A stretch of 41,662 nucleotides of DNA. Source: Gemmatimonadota bacterium (GTDB lineage: Bacteria; Gemmatimonadota; Gemmatimonadetes; Gemmatimonadales; GWC2-71-9). Where the stretch lies: positions 1 to 41,662 of the forward strand of contig JADFNB010000027.1 of assembly GCA_022563595.1 (NCBI GenBank), read 5' to 3'. Of the stretch, positions 7,032-15,222 are shown piece by piece (position 1 is the first letter of the stretch; each line of letters starts with the position of its first letter). The position numbers were made by a program, and so were the translations under genes. The notes under the pieces were generated by a model that worked only from the letters and a program-made list of their open reading frames with translations, was not told the DNA's origin and did not search any database.

Positions 7032-8467
7032 CTACCGTCGCGCAATCGTATCCCCACACGCGGCTCGGCGATGAGCTGGTGGAGATCCCAGCCTCGGCGC
7101 GTGCCGACATGCGTGTCGCCGCCCGGGTGTACGCCGATCAGGGACTCTGGGAGCAGATGATCCGCGATCGGACGTTGAGCCAGCTCATCAACGTGGCGAC
7201 CCTGCCCGGTGTCCTCGACCCCGTCCTGGCAATGCCGGACGCGCACGAGGGCTACGGGTTCCCGGTGGGCGGTGTCGCCGCGTTCTCGGCGGAGGACGGA
7301 ATCATCTCGCCTGGAGGGGTGGGATACGACATCAACTGCGGTGTGCGCCTGCTCGCCAGCGAGGTGGAAGCGGCCGCCCTGCGGGACCGCATCGAGCCCC
7401 TGGTCCATGAGCTCAGCCGCACTGTGCCGTCGGGAGCGGGCCGGAGCGGGCCGGTGCCGCTCGATGGAGCCGGCTTGGACCGCGTGCTGGGCGACGGCTG
7501 CCACTACCTCGTGGAACGCGGACTCGCCACCGACGACGACGTGGACGCGACGGAAGCGGGCGGGCGGCTCCCCCAGGCCGACCCGGGTGCGGTCTCGCCC
7601 CGAGCCAAGCAGCGGGGCCGTCCGCAGCTGGGCACCCTCGGCTCCGGCAATCATTTCGTCGAGGTCCAAGTCGTCGACGAAATCTTTGACGACGACGCGG
7701 CAACCGCGCTCGGCCTGTGGCCCGGCCAATGTACGATCCTGATCCACACCGGGTCGCGCGGGTTGGGACATCAGGTCTGTACCGACTACGTGCGGCAGAT
7801 GGACCGCGTCATGCCGCGCTACGGAATCCGGCTGCCGGATCGCGAGCTTGCGTGCGCGCCGTTCGCGTCGCCCGAAGGGAAAGCGTATTTCGGGGCCATG
7901 TGCGCCGCTGCCAACTTCGCCTTCGCCAACCGCCAGGCCGTTACCCATGCCGTCAGGCGCACGTTCGAGCGTATTGTGGCCGGACGGAGCGAGCTGCGTT
8001 TGGTGTACGACGTGACGCACAACATGGCGAAGCTCGAGAACCACGGCGGCGCCGACCTCGTGGTCCACCGCAAAGGCGCGACGCGGGCGTTCGGGCCGTC
8101 ACATCCGGAAACGCCCCCGCGCTACCGGGCGGTCGGACAGCCGGTCCTCATTCCGGGCAGCATGGGAACCGCCTCCTACGTGCTCGCCGGGACCGATGCC
8201 GCGCTCTCGCGGAGCTACGGGAGCTGTTGTCATGGCGCGGGGCGGGCGATGAGCCGCCGCGCCGCCAAGCGCCTCCGGCCCGGTCACGAGGTGCGGCAGG
8301 AACTCGCGGACCGCGGCATCGTCGTTCGGTGTCCGGGCAACCAGGAACTAGCAGAAGAAGCGCCGCACGCCTACAAGGATGTGGATCGGGTCGTCGAAGT
8401 CGTCCATCGCGCGGGGCTGGCACGCAAGGTCGCGCGGCTCGTGCCCCTTGGTGTCATCAAAGGCTGA
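7028..8467 (+). CDS. rtcB: RNA-splicing ligase RtcB
   Basis: GTP- and Mn-dependent ligase joining RNA 2',3'-cyclic phosphate or 3'-phosphate ends to 5'-OH ends, used for tRNA splicing or RNA repair. At 479 residues it is of the longer type, close to archaeal RtcB (about 480) rather than the E. coli enzyme (408). Metal ligands are visible: Cys104 (GYDINCGVR), His209 (GSGNHF), His240 (LIHTGSRGLGHQ) and His331 (VTHNMAKLE). The guanylate-accepting His is His402 in SCCHGAGR. All key residues are intact. It is translationally coupled to archease, which long-form RtcB proteins often need for multiple turnovers. No tRNA with an intron or RtcA gene is in view. Confidence 0.96.
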   Translation: MTTVAQSYPHTRLGDELVEIPASARADMRVAARVYADQGLWEQMIRDRTLSQLINVATLPGVLDPVLAMPDAHEGYGFPVGGVAAFSAEDGIISPGGVGYDINCGVRLLASEVEAAALRDRIEPLVHELSRTVPSGAGRSGPVPLDGAGLDRVLGDGCHYLVERGLATDDDVDATEAGGRLPQADPGAVSPRAKQRGRPQLGTLGSGNHFVEVQVVDEIFDDDAATALGLWPGQCTILIHTGSRGLGHQVCTDYVRQMDRVMPRYGIRLPDRELACAPFASPEGKAYFGAMCAAANFAFANRQAVTHAVRRTFERIVAGRSELRLVYDVTHNMAKLENHGGADLVVHRKGATRAFGPSHPETPPRYRAVGQPVLIPGSMGTASYVLAGTDAALSRSYGSCCHGAGRAMSRRAAKRLRPGHEVRQELADRGIVVRCPGNQELAEEAPHAYKDVDRVVEVVHRAGLARKVARLVPLGVIKG

Positions 8468-8490
8468 CGGTCGTGACAACGGAAGCGAAC

Positions 8491-8636
8491 ATGACACACA
8501 TTGCGAAACCCACGGAAGTGGCCGCTGCGGGGTGGGAAAAACGGTCCAGGCCATCCTGTCGTCGCTCGAGTGCACCTTCCCTGAGGAGGAACAGCGGGAC
8601 CGCAGTCCGGCGGGCGTGAGGTACGGGGTATCCTGA
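8491..8636 (+). pseudogene. Possible frameshifted small protein gene
   Basis: ATG 8491 has GGAAG 5 nt upstream and opens MTHIAKPTEVAAAGWEK, then runs into arginine/serine-rich nonsense. One extra A in the A5 run just after the GWE codons would continue it as TVQAILSSLECTFPEEEQRD and on to a TGA at 8634-8636. That second half is amphipathic and resembles helices of DUF2267-like proteins, but the match is weak. The reading could be a real frameshift, a sequencing error or chance. Confidence 0.25.
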
Positions 8637-8864
8637 GTGTCAGGAATCTACACCAGGTTTGCCCGCGTTCCAGGTCCGACAGGTCCGCCTCATGCCGCCG
8701 TCGTCGCACGGGTCTCCGAGTCGAGCCGATTTGAGATGATGGAGTGGGGATCCGCGGGCTAGAGGGCGACCTCTTCCCGCGCACTCCGCGCCTCGCCTGA
8801 GACCGCGACGATCCCGTAGCACGGCGCTGTCGCCACGCTTCGGGTGGGGTATCTTTTCAGCTGG
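8637..8864. other. Gene-free stretch before NADH dehydrogenase
   Basis: No coding frame with recognisable similarity, no clear promoter hexamers, no strong hairpin. It presumably carries the ndh promoter. Confidence 0.4.
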
Positions 8865-10124
8865 ATGCACACGGTCGTGATCGTTGGTGCTGGTTTCGGT
8901 GGCCTCCAGTGCGCTCGTGCGCTGGCGCACCGGCCGGTGCAGGTGGTTCTCCTCGACCGCAACAACTACCACCTGTTCACCCCGCTCCTGTATCAGGTGG
9001 CGAGTTCGCTGCTCGATCCAAGCGACATCGCGTATCCCGTACGATCCGTCTTTCGGCGGGTCCCGAACGTCAGGTTCCGTCAAGCGGAAGTCGTAGGCGT
9101 GGATTTCGATCGGCGTATCGTCCTCACCGCGGCCGGACCGGAGGAGTCCTATGACGATCTGGTGCTGGCGACCGGCGCATCGATCAATCTCTTCGATCAG
9201 CCTGACCTCGAGCACTCCGCGTACCACATAACGACGCTGCCCAACGCGCTCGAGCTGCGCAATCGGGTGCTCGCCTGTTTCGAGGCGGCCGCGGTGGAGC
9301 GCGACGAGGAAGCGAGACGCCCATGGCTCACGTTCGTGATCGTCGGGGCGGGTCCGACAGGGGTGGAGTATTCCGGCGCGCTCGCCGAGCTGGTGCGACT
9401 CATCGCTGGCCGCGACTACCCCACGATTCCACGGGATTCCGTGCGAATCATCCTGTTGGAGGGTGGCGACCGCGTCCTGCCGCCTTTCCGCGCATCGCTC
9501 GGGCACCATGCGCGTCGTCGGCTCGAAGCGCTCGGGGTCGAGGTCCGGACGGCAAGTCTCGTCGAGTCAGTGACCGACCGCCGTGTCGTGCTGCGTGACG
9601 CAGAGGTAATTGCGGCGCGAACCCTCGTCTGGGCCGCCGGTGTGAAGCCGAACACCCTCGAGACCGGCGCAAACCTGCCACGCGTGCCGAGCGGACGGAT
9701 CGAAGTGGACCGCTACCTCCGGGTTAGCGGCGTCCACGCGGTGTTCGCGATCGGTGACGCCGCCGGGAGTGTCGAGTCGGGCCGCGAACTGCCGATGCTC
9801 TCTGCTCCCGCGATGCAGCAAGGGCGGCGCGTCGCGAGGAACATCCTTCGCGAGCTTCGGGGCGATCCACCCGTACCGTTCCGGTACCAGGACAGAGGCA
9901 TCATGGCGACCATCGGACGGCATGCGGCGGTAGCGCAGGTCGGCGCCGTGTCGTTCCGCGGGTTGGCCGGCTGGATCGTGTGGCTCGTAGTGCACCTGTA
10001 TTTCATCATCGGATTCCGCAACCGGATCACAGTGCTGATCGGTTGGGCCTGGAACTACGTCTTCTACGACCGCCCCATCCGGTTCGTGCTGAGTGCGGCG
10101 CATCGTAAGGCCAACAGCGAATGA
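8865..10124 (+). CDS. ndh: Type II NADH:quinone oxidoreductase
   Basis: A 419-residue FAD flavoprotein passing electrons from NADH to quinone without pumping protons, bound to the inner face of the cytoplasmic membrane. The N-terminal Rossmann motif is IVGAGFGGLQCARAL (residues 5-19), then the NDH-2 block NNYHLFTPLLYQVAS. A second nucleotide-binding motif FVIVGAGPTGVEYSG binds NADH. FAIGDAAG contacts FAD. The C-terminal segment WLVVHLYFIIGFRNR with WAWNYVFYDRP is the amphipathic membrane anchor of this family. Start: ATG 8865 begins at the conserved core; GTG 8844 would add 7 residues. It converges on the DUF1501 gene. Confidence 0.93.
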   Translation: MHTVVIVGAGFGGLQCARALAHRPVQVVLLDRNNYHLFTPLLYQVASSLLDPSDIAYPVRSVFRRVPNVRFRQAEVVGVDFDRRIVLTAAGPEESYDDLVLATGASINLFDQPDLEHSAYHITTLPNALELRNRVLACFEAAAVERDEEARRPWLTFVIVGAGPTGVEYSGALAELVRLIAGRDYPTIPRDSVRIILLEGGDRVLPPFRASLGHHARRRLEALGVEVRTASLVESVTDRRVVLRDAEVIAARTLVWAAGVKPNTLETGANLPRVPSGRIEVDRYLRVSGVHAVFAIGDAAGSVESGRELPMLSAPAMQQGRRVARNILRELRGDPPVPFRYQDRGIMATIGRHAAVAQVGAVSFRGLAGWIVWLVVHLYFIIGFRNRITVLIGWAWNYVFYDRPIRFVLSAAHRKANSE

Positions 10125-10147
10125 CGTTGGCGTAGGTTCGCCGCCGG

Positions 10148-10161
10148 CGGGGCTCTCCCCG
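10148..10161. terminator. Short hairpin between convergent genes
   Basis: CGGGG-CTCT-CCCCG lies between the ndh stop and the DUF1501 stop. A 5-bp stem and only two T after it make a weak bidirectional terminator candidate. Confidence 0.25.
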
Positions 10162-10173
10162 TTCAGCACCATG

Positions 10174-11439
10174 TCAGAGCAGCCCGAGCCAGCGTCGCCG
10201 GTCGGCGACATAGCCCGGGAACACGGCACTGGGGTCGGTGCCGCCGAGGTGTTTGACGAGAACCTCGCTGAACAGATCGCGAAAGTCGGTCGTCACCGCC
10301 AAGTCCCGCCCTTCGAACCGCTGTGCCACCTCCAGGGTGGGCCAACGACCGTAGACCCGCCCGCCGCGGGTCGCCCCACCGAGCACCAGCATCGCCGTTC
10401 CGTGGCCGTGGTCGGTGCCTCCGTTTCCGTTCTCCGCTATGGTGCGACCGAACTCGCTCATCGTCAGGACCGTCACGTCCGCCATACCCTCGCCCAGGTC
10501 CTGGGCGAAAGCAGCGAGCGTCAGCGCTAGGTCGTTCAGGCGGGCGGCGAGTTGGCCGTCGGCCGCGCCCTGGTTCACATGGGTATCCCACCCGCCGACA
10601 TCGGCGAACGCGATCTCGACACCGAGGTCCGATGCGATGAGGCTGGCGATCTGACGCATCGCGCGTCCGAACGGGCTCGCGGGGTACTCCGCGCCGTGGG
10701 CCGGGCTGCGGCGTGCAGGGTCCGCCGCTCGCAACATCCGCACCGCCTCGAACGCTTCCTCGGAGGACGTGGCGAGGAGACCGGTGGTCGCGCCGGCGTA
10801 CATCTCCTCGAACGCCGCCGTGAGACGGTCACGCGCTCCAGGTCGGCCGCGCAGGCCGAACGCCCGCAGATCATCTATCGCCAGCGCCGGCGCCGCGCCG
10901 CGCAGCGCGCGTGGCATCCGCGGCCCGATCGCGACACCGCGGAACGGCGTGTCGCGATGATCTCTCGCGTGCGCCATATGGCGGTTCAACCACCCGTCGC
11001 GTGTCGATTTGCGTCCCGGCGTCCCGGTTTCCATGTAGTCCTGAGCATCGAAATGGCTGCGCGTGGCGTCCGGTGACCCCACCGCGTGTACCACGGCGAG
11101 CCCACCGGACCGATAGAGTGGGTGGAGCGGCGCGAGCGCGGGGTGGAATCCGAAGTGGCCGTCGAGGTCCAGCGCGCCATTCGCCCGTCCCGGGCGCGCC
11201 ACGGCGATTCGCGGTCGCTCCTCGTAGTAGCGCGATTCTCCGTGCGGCACGATCATGCTCAATCCGTCAACGGCCCCGCGCTGGAATACGCACACCAGCG
11301 TCTTGCCACGTCCACCGCTCCGTGGCCGCCGGCCTGCGTAGGCAGCCCGAGTCAGGAAGATCGGGTCGATCCCGAGGCTGACGAGTGCTAGGCCGCCCGC
11401 CTTCACGAACAGGCGACGATCGATCGACCTGTCACACAT
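10174..11439 (-). CDS. DUF1501 family Tat-exported protein
   Basis: A 421-residue DUF1501 protein (PF07394), related in fold to the alkaline phosphatase/sulfatase group but of unproven activity. It begins with a twin-arginine signal (DRRLFVKAGG, residues 7-16) and ends its leader near AYAGRRP, so it should be folded before export. Family segments seen are VFQRGAVDGLSMIVPHG, GGWDTHVNQGAADGQLA and VTVLTMSEFGRTIAENGNGG-TDHGHG. ATG 11439 has GGGAG 5 nt upstream. It follows the DUF1800 gene by 30 nt; this pair is a known conserved neighbour set in several phyla, of unknown purpose. Confidence 0.9.
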   Translation of the reverse strand: MCDRSIDRRLFVKAGGLALVSLGIDPIFLTRAAYAGRRPRSGGRGKTLVCVFQRGAVDGLSMIVPHGESRYYEERPRIAVARPGRANGALDLDGHFGFHPALAPLHPLYRSGGLAVVHAVGSPDATRSHFDAQDYMETGTPGRKSTRDGWLNRHMAHARDHRDTPFRGVAIGPRMPRALRGAAPALAIDDLRAFGLRGRPGARDRLTAAFEEMYAGATTGLLATSSEEAFEAVRMLRAADPARRSPAHGAEYPASPFGRAMRQIASLIASDLGVEIAFADVGGWDTHVNQGAADGQLAARLNDLALTLAAFAQDLGEGMADVTVLTMSEFGRTIAENGNGGTDHGHGTAMLVLGGATRGGRVYGRWPTLEVAQRFEGRDLAVTTDFRDLFSEVLVKHLGGTDPSAVFPGYVADRRRWLGLL

Positions 11440-11469
11440 GATGACTCCCGTGGCAGTAGATGATCATCG

Positions 11470-13161
11470 TTACTGACGCTGGAACTCGGCACTGCCCAAC
11501 GCGAGCCCGATGAGGAGCGTACGCGCGAGGCTGGCGCTTGTGATCTCCGCCGCCTGGAGCCGCATCACGGTGACGGTGTGGGCACTCGCGCCGTGCTGGA
11601 GAATCACGCGGTTCACCTGATCGACCAGCCGGTCGTAGTCGGTGGTGATGGCAATCGGGGATGCGGCCGGGAGCGCAACCCCGGGCGCGCGCCCGGCGGC
11701 GATGGCTAGCGCAACGTTGAAACGCTGCAGCAAAGCGCCGGCATTGACCCAGTCCTCCTCGTGCTCGGGGTAGCCCGTCGGCGCGGGCTCCAGGTAGAGC
11801 GGTTGGCCCAGCCGACCGACGACCTGCGCCAGCGCGAGCGTCGTATCCGGTGCGCCACCCACGGCACGCACCGCTGACGCTACGAACTCGAGCGGTGTCT
11901 TGACCTTGGCGCCGCGGTGCTCGGGCGCCCAGAACTCCGGCGACGTGAGGATCGCGCGCACGACCTCGCGTATGTCACCGCCGGTCCGTGCCCAGGCGTG
12001 CGCACCGGCGTCGATACACCCGTCGGGCGGCCGGTCGCTGACGAAGCGCTCGCACAGTTTGGCGCTCACGAAGCGCATCGTCGACGGGTGGCGCGCAAGG
12101 AAGCGGAGTAGCTCGACGCCCTCGTCCATCCCGCGACCCGCGCGGAAAGTACGTCCCAAGACCACCTTTGCGTCGCGGTCGTGCGCCCACTCTCGAAAGG
12201 CGAACTCCACACCACCGTCACGGCGGTCGATCCCCCAGCCGGTGAGGATACGCGCCACGTCTATGATGTCGTCCTGGGAATAGCCGCCGTCGACACCGAG
12301 GGTGTGCAACTCGAGCAGCTCCCGGGCGTAGTTCTCGTTCAGGCCGCGCGGCATGCGACGTTCGAGCCGCGCCAGCATCGAGTCTGCCCGCGCCCGCCGC
12401 TCCATCCGCATCGGCGACATCCGCCGCCGCTCCCGCAGGCGCCGAAGCTGGGGTGGCTCGGCGCCGGGCGCGACCGACTGGGCGTTGTCGAGGTAGAACA
12501 GCATCGCAGGGCTCCGGGCCGTGGCGATCAACAGATCCTCGAACTTGCCTAGCGCCCGGGGGCGAATGATTCCCTCGATGTAGGAGGGCAGCAAGAACCG
12601 GTCGATGCCCTTGCCGAGGAACACGTTGAAATGGTTGGTCCAGAAATCGACCATCACTTCGTAGAGCTGACGTTCGGAGAGCACCGCCCGGGCGACGACG
12701 GCCTGCTGAAACTCGCCGAGATAGCGTCGCATGCCAGTGGGTGGGGTAGGCGCGCGGCGCGGTGCCATCGCTGAGTCGCGCTGCCGCGCCCGGCGCGCGC
12801 GTTGCTGCTCCAGATACACTCGGCCCAGCTCCCGCGCCGACATCCGGAGAACGTCGAGTCGTGCCAGATACGCGGCCGCCGCGCTGTCGGGTATATCCTC
12901 CGGTCGGAGCTGCAGCTCGAGGAATCGGTCGACCCCCGTCCGGAGGACCAGCTCCACGTCGCCCGGGCGAGGACCGTAGGCGATTCGATTCAGGAGATGC
13001 ACCGCGCGCGCCCGTTCCACCGAATCCTGTGCCGGGACGACCGCGGGGACCGCTGCGCGCGCCCACGTTACCGCGGCGCTCGCGCCAGGCGCGCCCGCTC
13101 CCAAGACAACCGTTGCCAACTGACCTAAGATGACCACATCCAGCATGTAACCTGCTCTCAC
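11470..13161 (-). CDS. DUF1800 family exported protein
   Basis: A 563-residue DUF1800 protein (PF08811). A hydrophobic N-terminal signal sequence is followed at about residue 55 by HLLNRIAYGPRPGDVE, the conserved family start. Other family segments are MVDFWTNHFNVFLGKG, NENYARELLELHTLGVDGGY with the DIIDVARILTGWGI run, and a LCERFVSD segment near residue 370. Start is GTG 13161, which has GGAG 7 nt upstream; ATG 13146 is a weaker alternative. Located first in a pair with DUF1501; the upstream 49 nt are shared with the divergent ABC transporter. Biochemical role not known. Confidence 0.88.
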   Translation of the reverse strand: MRAGYMLDVVILGQLATVVLGAGAPGASAAVTWARAAVPAVVPAQDSVERARAVHLLNRIAYGPRPGDVELVLRTGVDRFLELQLRPEDIPDSAAAAYLARLDVLRMSARELGRVYLEQQRARRARQRDSAMAPRRAPTPPTGMRRYLGEFQQAVVARAVLSERQLYEVMVDFWTNHFNVFLGKGIDRFLLPSYIEGIIRPRALGKFEDLLIATARSPAMLFYLDNAQSVAPGAEPPQLRRLRERRRMSPMRMERRARADSMLARLERRMPRGLNENYARELLELHTLGVDGGYSQDDIIDVARILTGWGIDRRDGGVEFAFREWAHDRDAKVVLGRTFRAGRGMDEGVELLRFLARHPSTMRFVSAKLCERFVSDRPPDGCIDAGAHAWARTGGDIREVVRAILTSPEFWAPEHRGAKVKTPLEFVASAVRAVGGAPDTTLALAQVVGRLGQPLYLEPAPTGYPEHEEDWVNAGALLQRFNVALAIAAGRAPGVALPAASPIAITTDYDRLVDQVNRVILQHGASAHTVTVMRLQAAEITSASLARTLLIGLALGSAEFQRQ

Positions 13162-13210
13162 CGGGGTACTCCGTGAGACGATGCCTGCTCAAGGGTGTTA
13201 ACTTCCGGCA

Positions 13211-15106
13211 GTGACCCGCCCGTACATCCCTCACGGCATACCCAGTTCTCGCCGCAGCCCGCTCAATCCGGAGCCGGAGCCTGGGCTGCGCGAGCGCCTT
13301 ACCGCGCTCACGCATCTGCCGCCCCTCTTCAAGATGGTGTACCAGACTAACCGCGGCTACACCATAGCCATCGTGCTGCTGCGGGTAGTGCGCGCGTCAG
13401 TTCCGCTGGCGCTCCTCTGGGTGGGCAAGCTGATCATCGACGGCGTCGTTGCGGCGATCGCCGCCCATTCGTCACGCGCCGCGATCGACTGGCGCTCGCT
13501 GGCATTCCTCGTGGGTCTGGAGCTGGCTATCGCCGTCGTCGGTGAAGGCCTGGCGCGGGGGTCGTCCCTCCTCGAGAGCCTGCTCGCCGATCTCTTCGCG
13601 AACCGGATCTCGGAGCGCATGCTGGCGCACGCGGCCGTCCTCGACCTCGAACAGTTCGAAGACTCGGAGACATACGATCGCCTGGAGCGCGCGCGGCGGC
13701 AGACGGTAGGGCGCATCGGTCTGCTCGCCATCGTGCTGAACTCGGCTCAGGAACTCGCGACTCTGGTTACCCTGGCGGCGGTGCTTCTCCTGTACGTGCC
13801 GTGGCTGTTGCTCCTGCTCGCGGTCTCCGTAATCCCCTCGTTTCTCGGCGAGGCGCGGTTCGCCCACCTTGGCTACTCCCTGCTCTACCAATGGACACCC
13901 GAACGCAGGACACTCGACTACCTGCGGTACGTCGGGGCGAGCGACGTGTCGATCAAGGAAGTGAAGCTCTTCGGCCTGTCGGACTTCTTGCGAAAGCGGT
14001 ACGCACGTTTAGCAGCCGATTTCTACGATGCCAACAAACGGCTCTCGATCCGCCGCGCAACGGCGTCGACGCTGCTCAGCATGATCGGCACGGTGGGGTA
14101 CTACGCCGCCTACGGAATCATCGTCTATCTCACCGTCGTCCGGTACGAATCGCCGGCGGGTGTGTTCACGATCGGTGTCCTGACCTTTCTGGCAGGCTCG
14201 TTCCGCCAGAGCCGCGACCTGATCCAGCGGATCCTCCTCTCCTTGGCACAGATCTACGAGCAGAGCCTCTACGTGAGCGACCTCTTCGCGTTCTTCGAGA
14301 TAAAACCGCGGATCACCTCGAAGCCGAACGCGCTTCCCCTCCCCCGGCCCATCCTGGACACGATTGTGTTCGAAAACGTGGGGTTCCGCTACCCGGGCGC
14401 GGAGACCTGGGCTGTCCGCGGGCTGAGTTTCGTTCTCAGGCCCCGCGAGTCAGTGGCCCTGGTCGGCGAAAACGGTGCGGGAAAAACCACGCTCGTGAAG
14501 CTGCTGGCGCGACTATACGACCCCACCGAAGGTCGGATTCTGTTGGACGGGGTGGATCTTCGCGAATACGACCTTGCGGATATCCACGCCAACATCGGCG
14601 TGATCTTCCAGGATTTCGTGCGGTACGACTTTCTGCTTCGCGAGAACATCGGCGTGGGGCAGGTCGAGAACGTGACAGACCACGCGCGGGTTCAAGAAGC
14701 CGCTGAGCGGGGCCTCGCCGATTCGGTCGCGGCCCGGCTCGACGCCGGCTACGAGCAACAACTCGGACGGCGGTTCGACGGCGGTGTACAACTCTCTGGC
14801 GGCGAGTGGCAGAAAGTCGCGCTCGCGCGCGCGTACATGCGCGACGCAGCCGTGTTGATTCTCGACGAGCCGACCGCCGCGCTGGACGCTCGGGCCGAGT
14901 ACGAGGTCTTCCTCCGGTTCACCGCGCTGGCCGCCGGTCGGATCGCCGTCATCATCTCGCACCGCTTCTCCACGGTTAGGATGGCGAGGCGCATTCTCGT
15001 GCTGCGGGACGGGAAGCTCATCGAGCAGGGCACACACGCGGACCTGGTCGACGCGGGCGGCCTGTATGCCGAGTTGTTCAACCTCCAGGCGGCCGGCTAC
15101 CGGTAA
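13211..15106 (+). CDS. ABC transporter, fused membrane and ATPase domains
   Basis: A 631-residue half-transporter of the MDR/exporter type (ABC membrane domain plus ATPase). About six membrane helices span residues 50-345. The ATPase domain has Walker A GENGAGKTT at 419-427, a Q-loop (VIFQDFVRYDF), signature LSGGEWQKVALARA (canonical LSGGQ with Q to E) and Walker B VLILDEPTAALD, then a switch His (IISHRFSTVRMA). It must dimerise, presumably with itself as no partner is adjacent. The GTG start at 13211 lies 49 nt from the divergent DUF1800 start. Substrate cannot be told; lipids, peptides and drugs are all possible. Confidence 0.9.
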   Translation: MTRPYIPHGIPSSRRSPLNPEPEPGLRERLTALTHLPPLFKMVYQTNRGYTIAIVLLRVVRASVPLALLWVGKLIIDGVVAAIAAHSSRAAIDWRSLAFLVGLELAIAVVGEGLARGSSLLESLLADLFANRISERMLAHAAVLDLEQFEDSETYDRLERARRQTVGRIGLLAIVLNSAQELATLVTLAAVLLLYVPWLLLLLAVSVIPSFLGEARFAHLGYSLLYQWTPERRTLDYLRYVGASDVSIKEVKLFGLSDFLRKRYARLAADFYDANKRLSIRRATASTLLSMIGTVGYYAAYGIIVYLTVVRYESPAGVFTIGVLTFLAGSFRQSRDLIQRILLSLAQIYEQSLYVSDLFAFFEIKPRITSKPNALPLPRPILDTIVFENVGFRYPGAETWAVRGLSFVLRPRESVALVGENGAGKTTLVKLLARLYDPTEGRILLDGVDLREYDLADIHANIGVIFQDFVRYDFLLRENIGVGQVENVTDHARVQEAAERGLADSVAARLDAGYEQQLGRRFDGGVQLSGGEWQKVALARAYMRDAAVLILDEPTAALDARAEYEVFLRFTALAAGRIAVIISHRFSTVRMARRILVLRDGKLIEQGTHADLVDAGGLYAELFNLQAAGYR

Positions 15107-15222
15107 CGACCGAGCCGCGGGATCCGGCCCCGCCTGCCCCACGCCGACGCCGGGCCGCCGGGAATTGACATGATCAGGCCGCGTCGTCATGTTCCCGGCC
15201 CCTCTTCGAGGAGGTCACCCCC

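Noticed and set aside
6836-8068. Long minus-strand open frame (about 410 codons) opposite archease and rtcB.
   Set aside because: Fully antisense to two genes with intact catalytic residues; its translation is a mirror of their high third-position GC.
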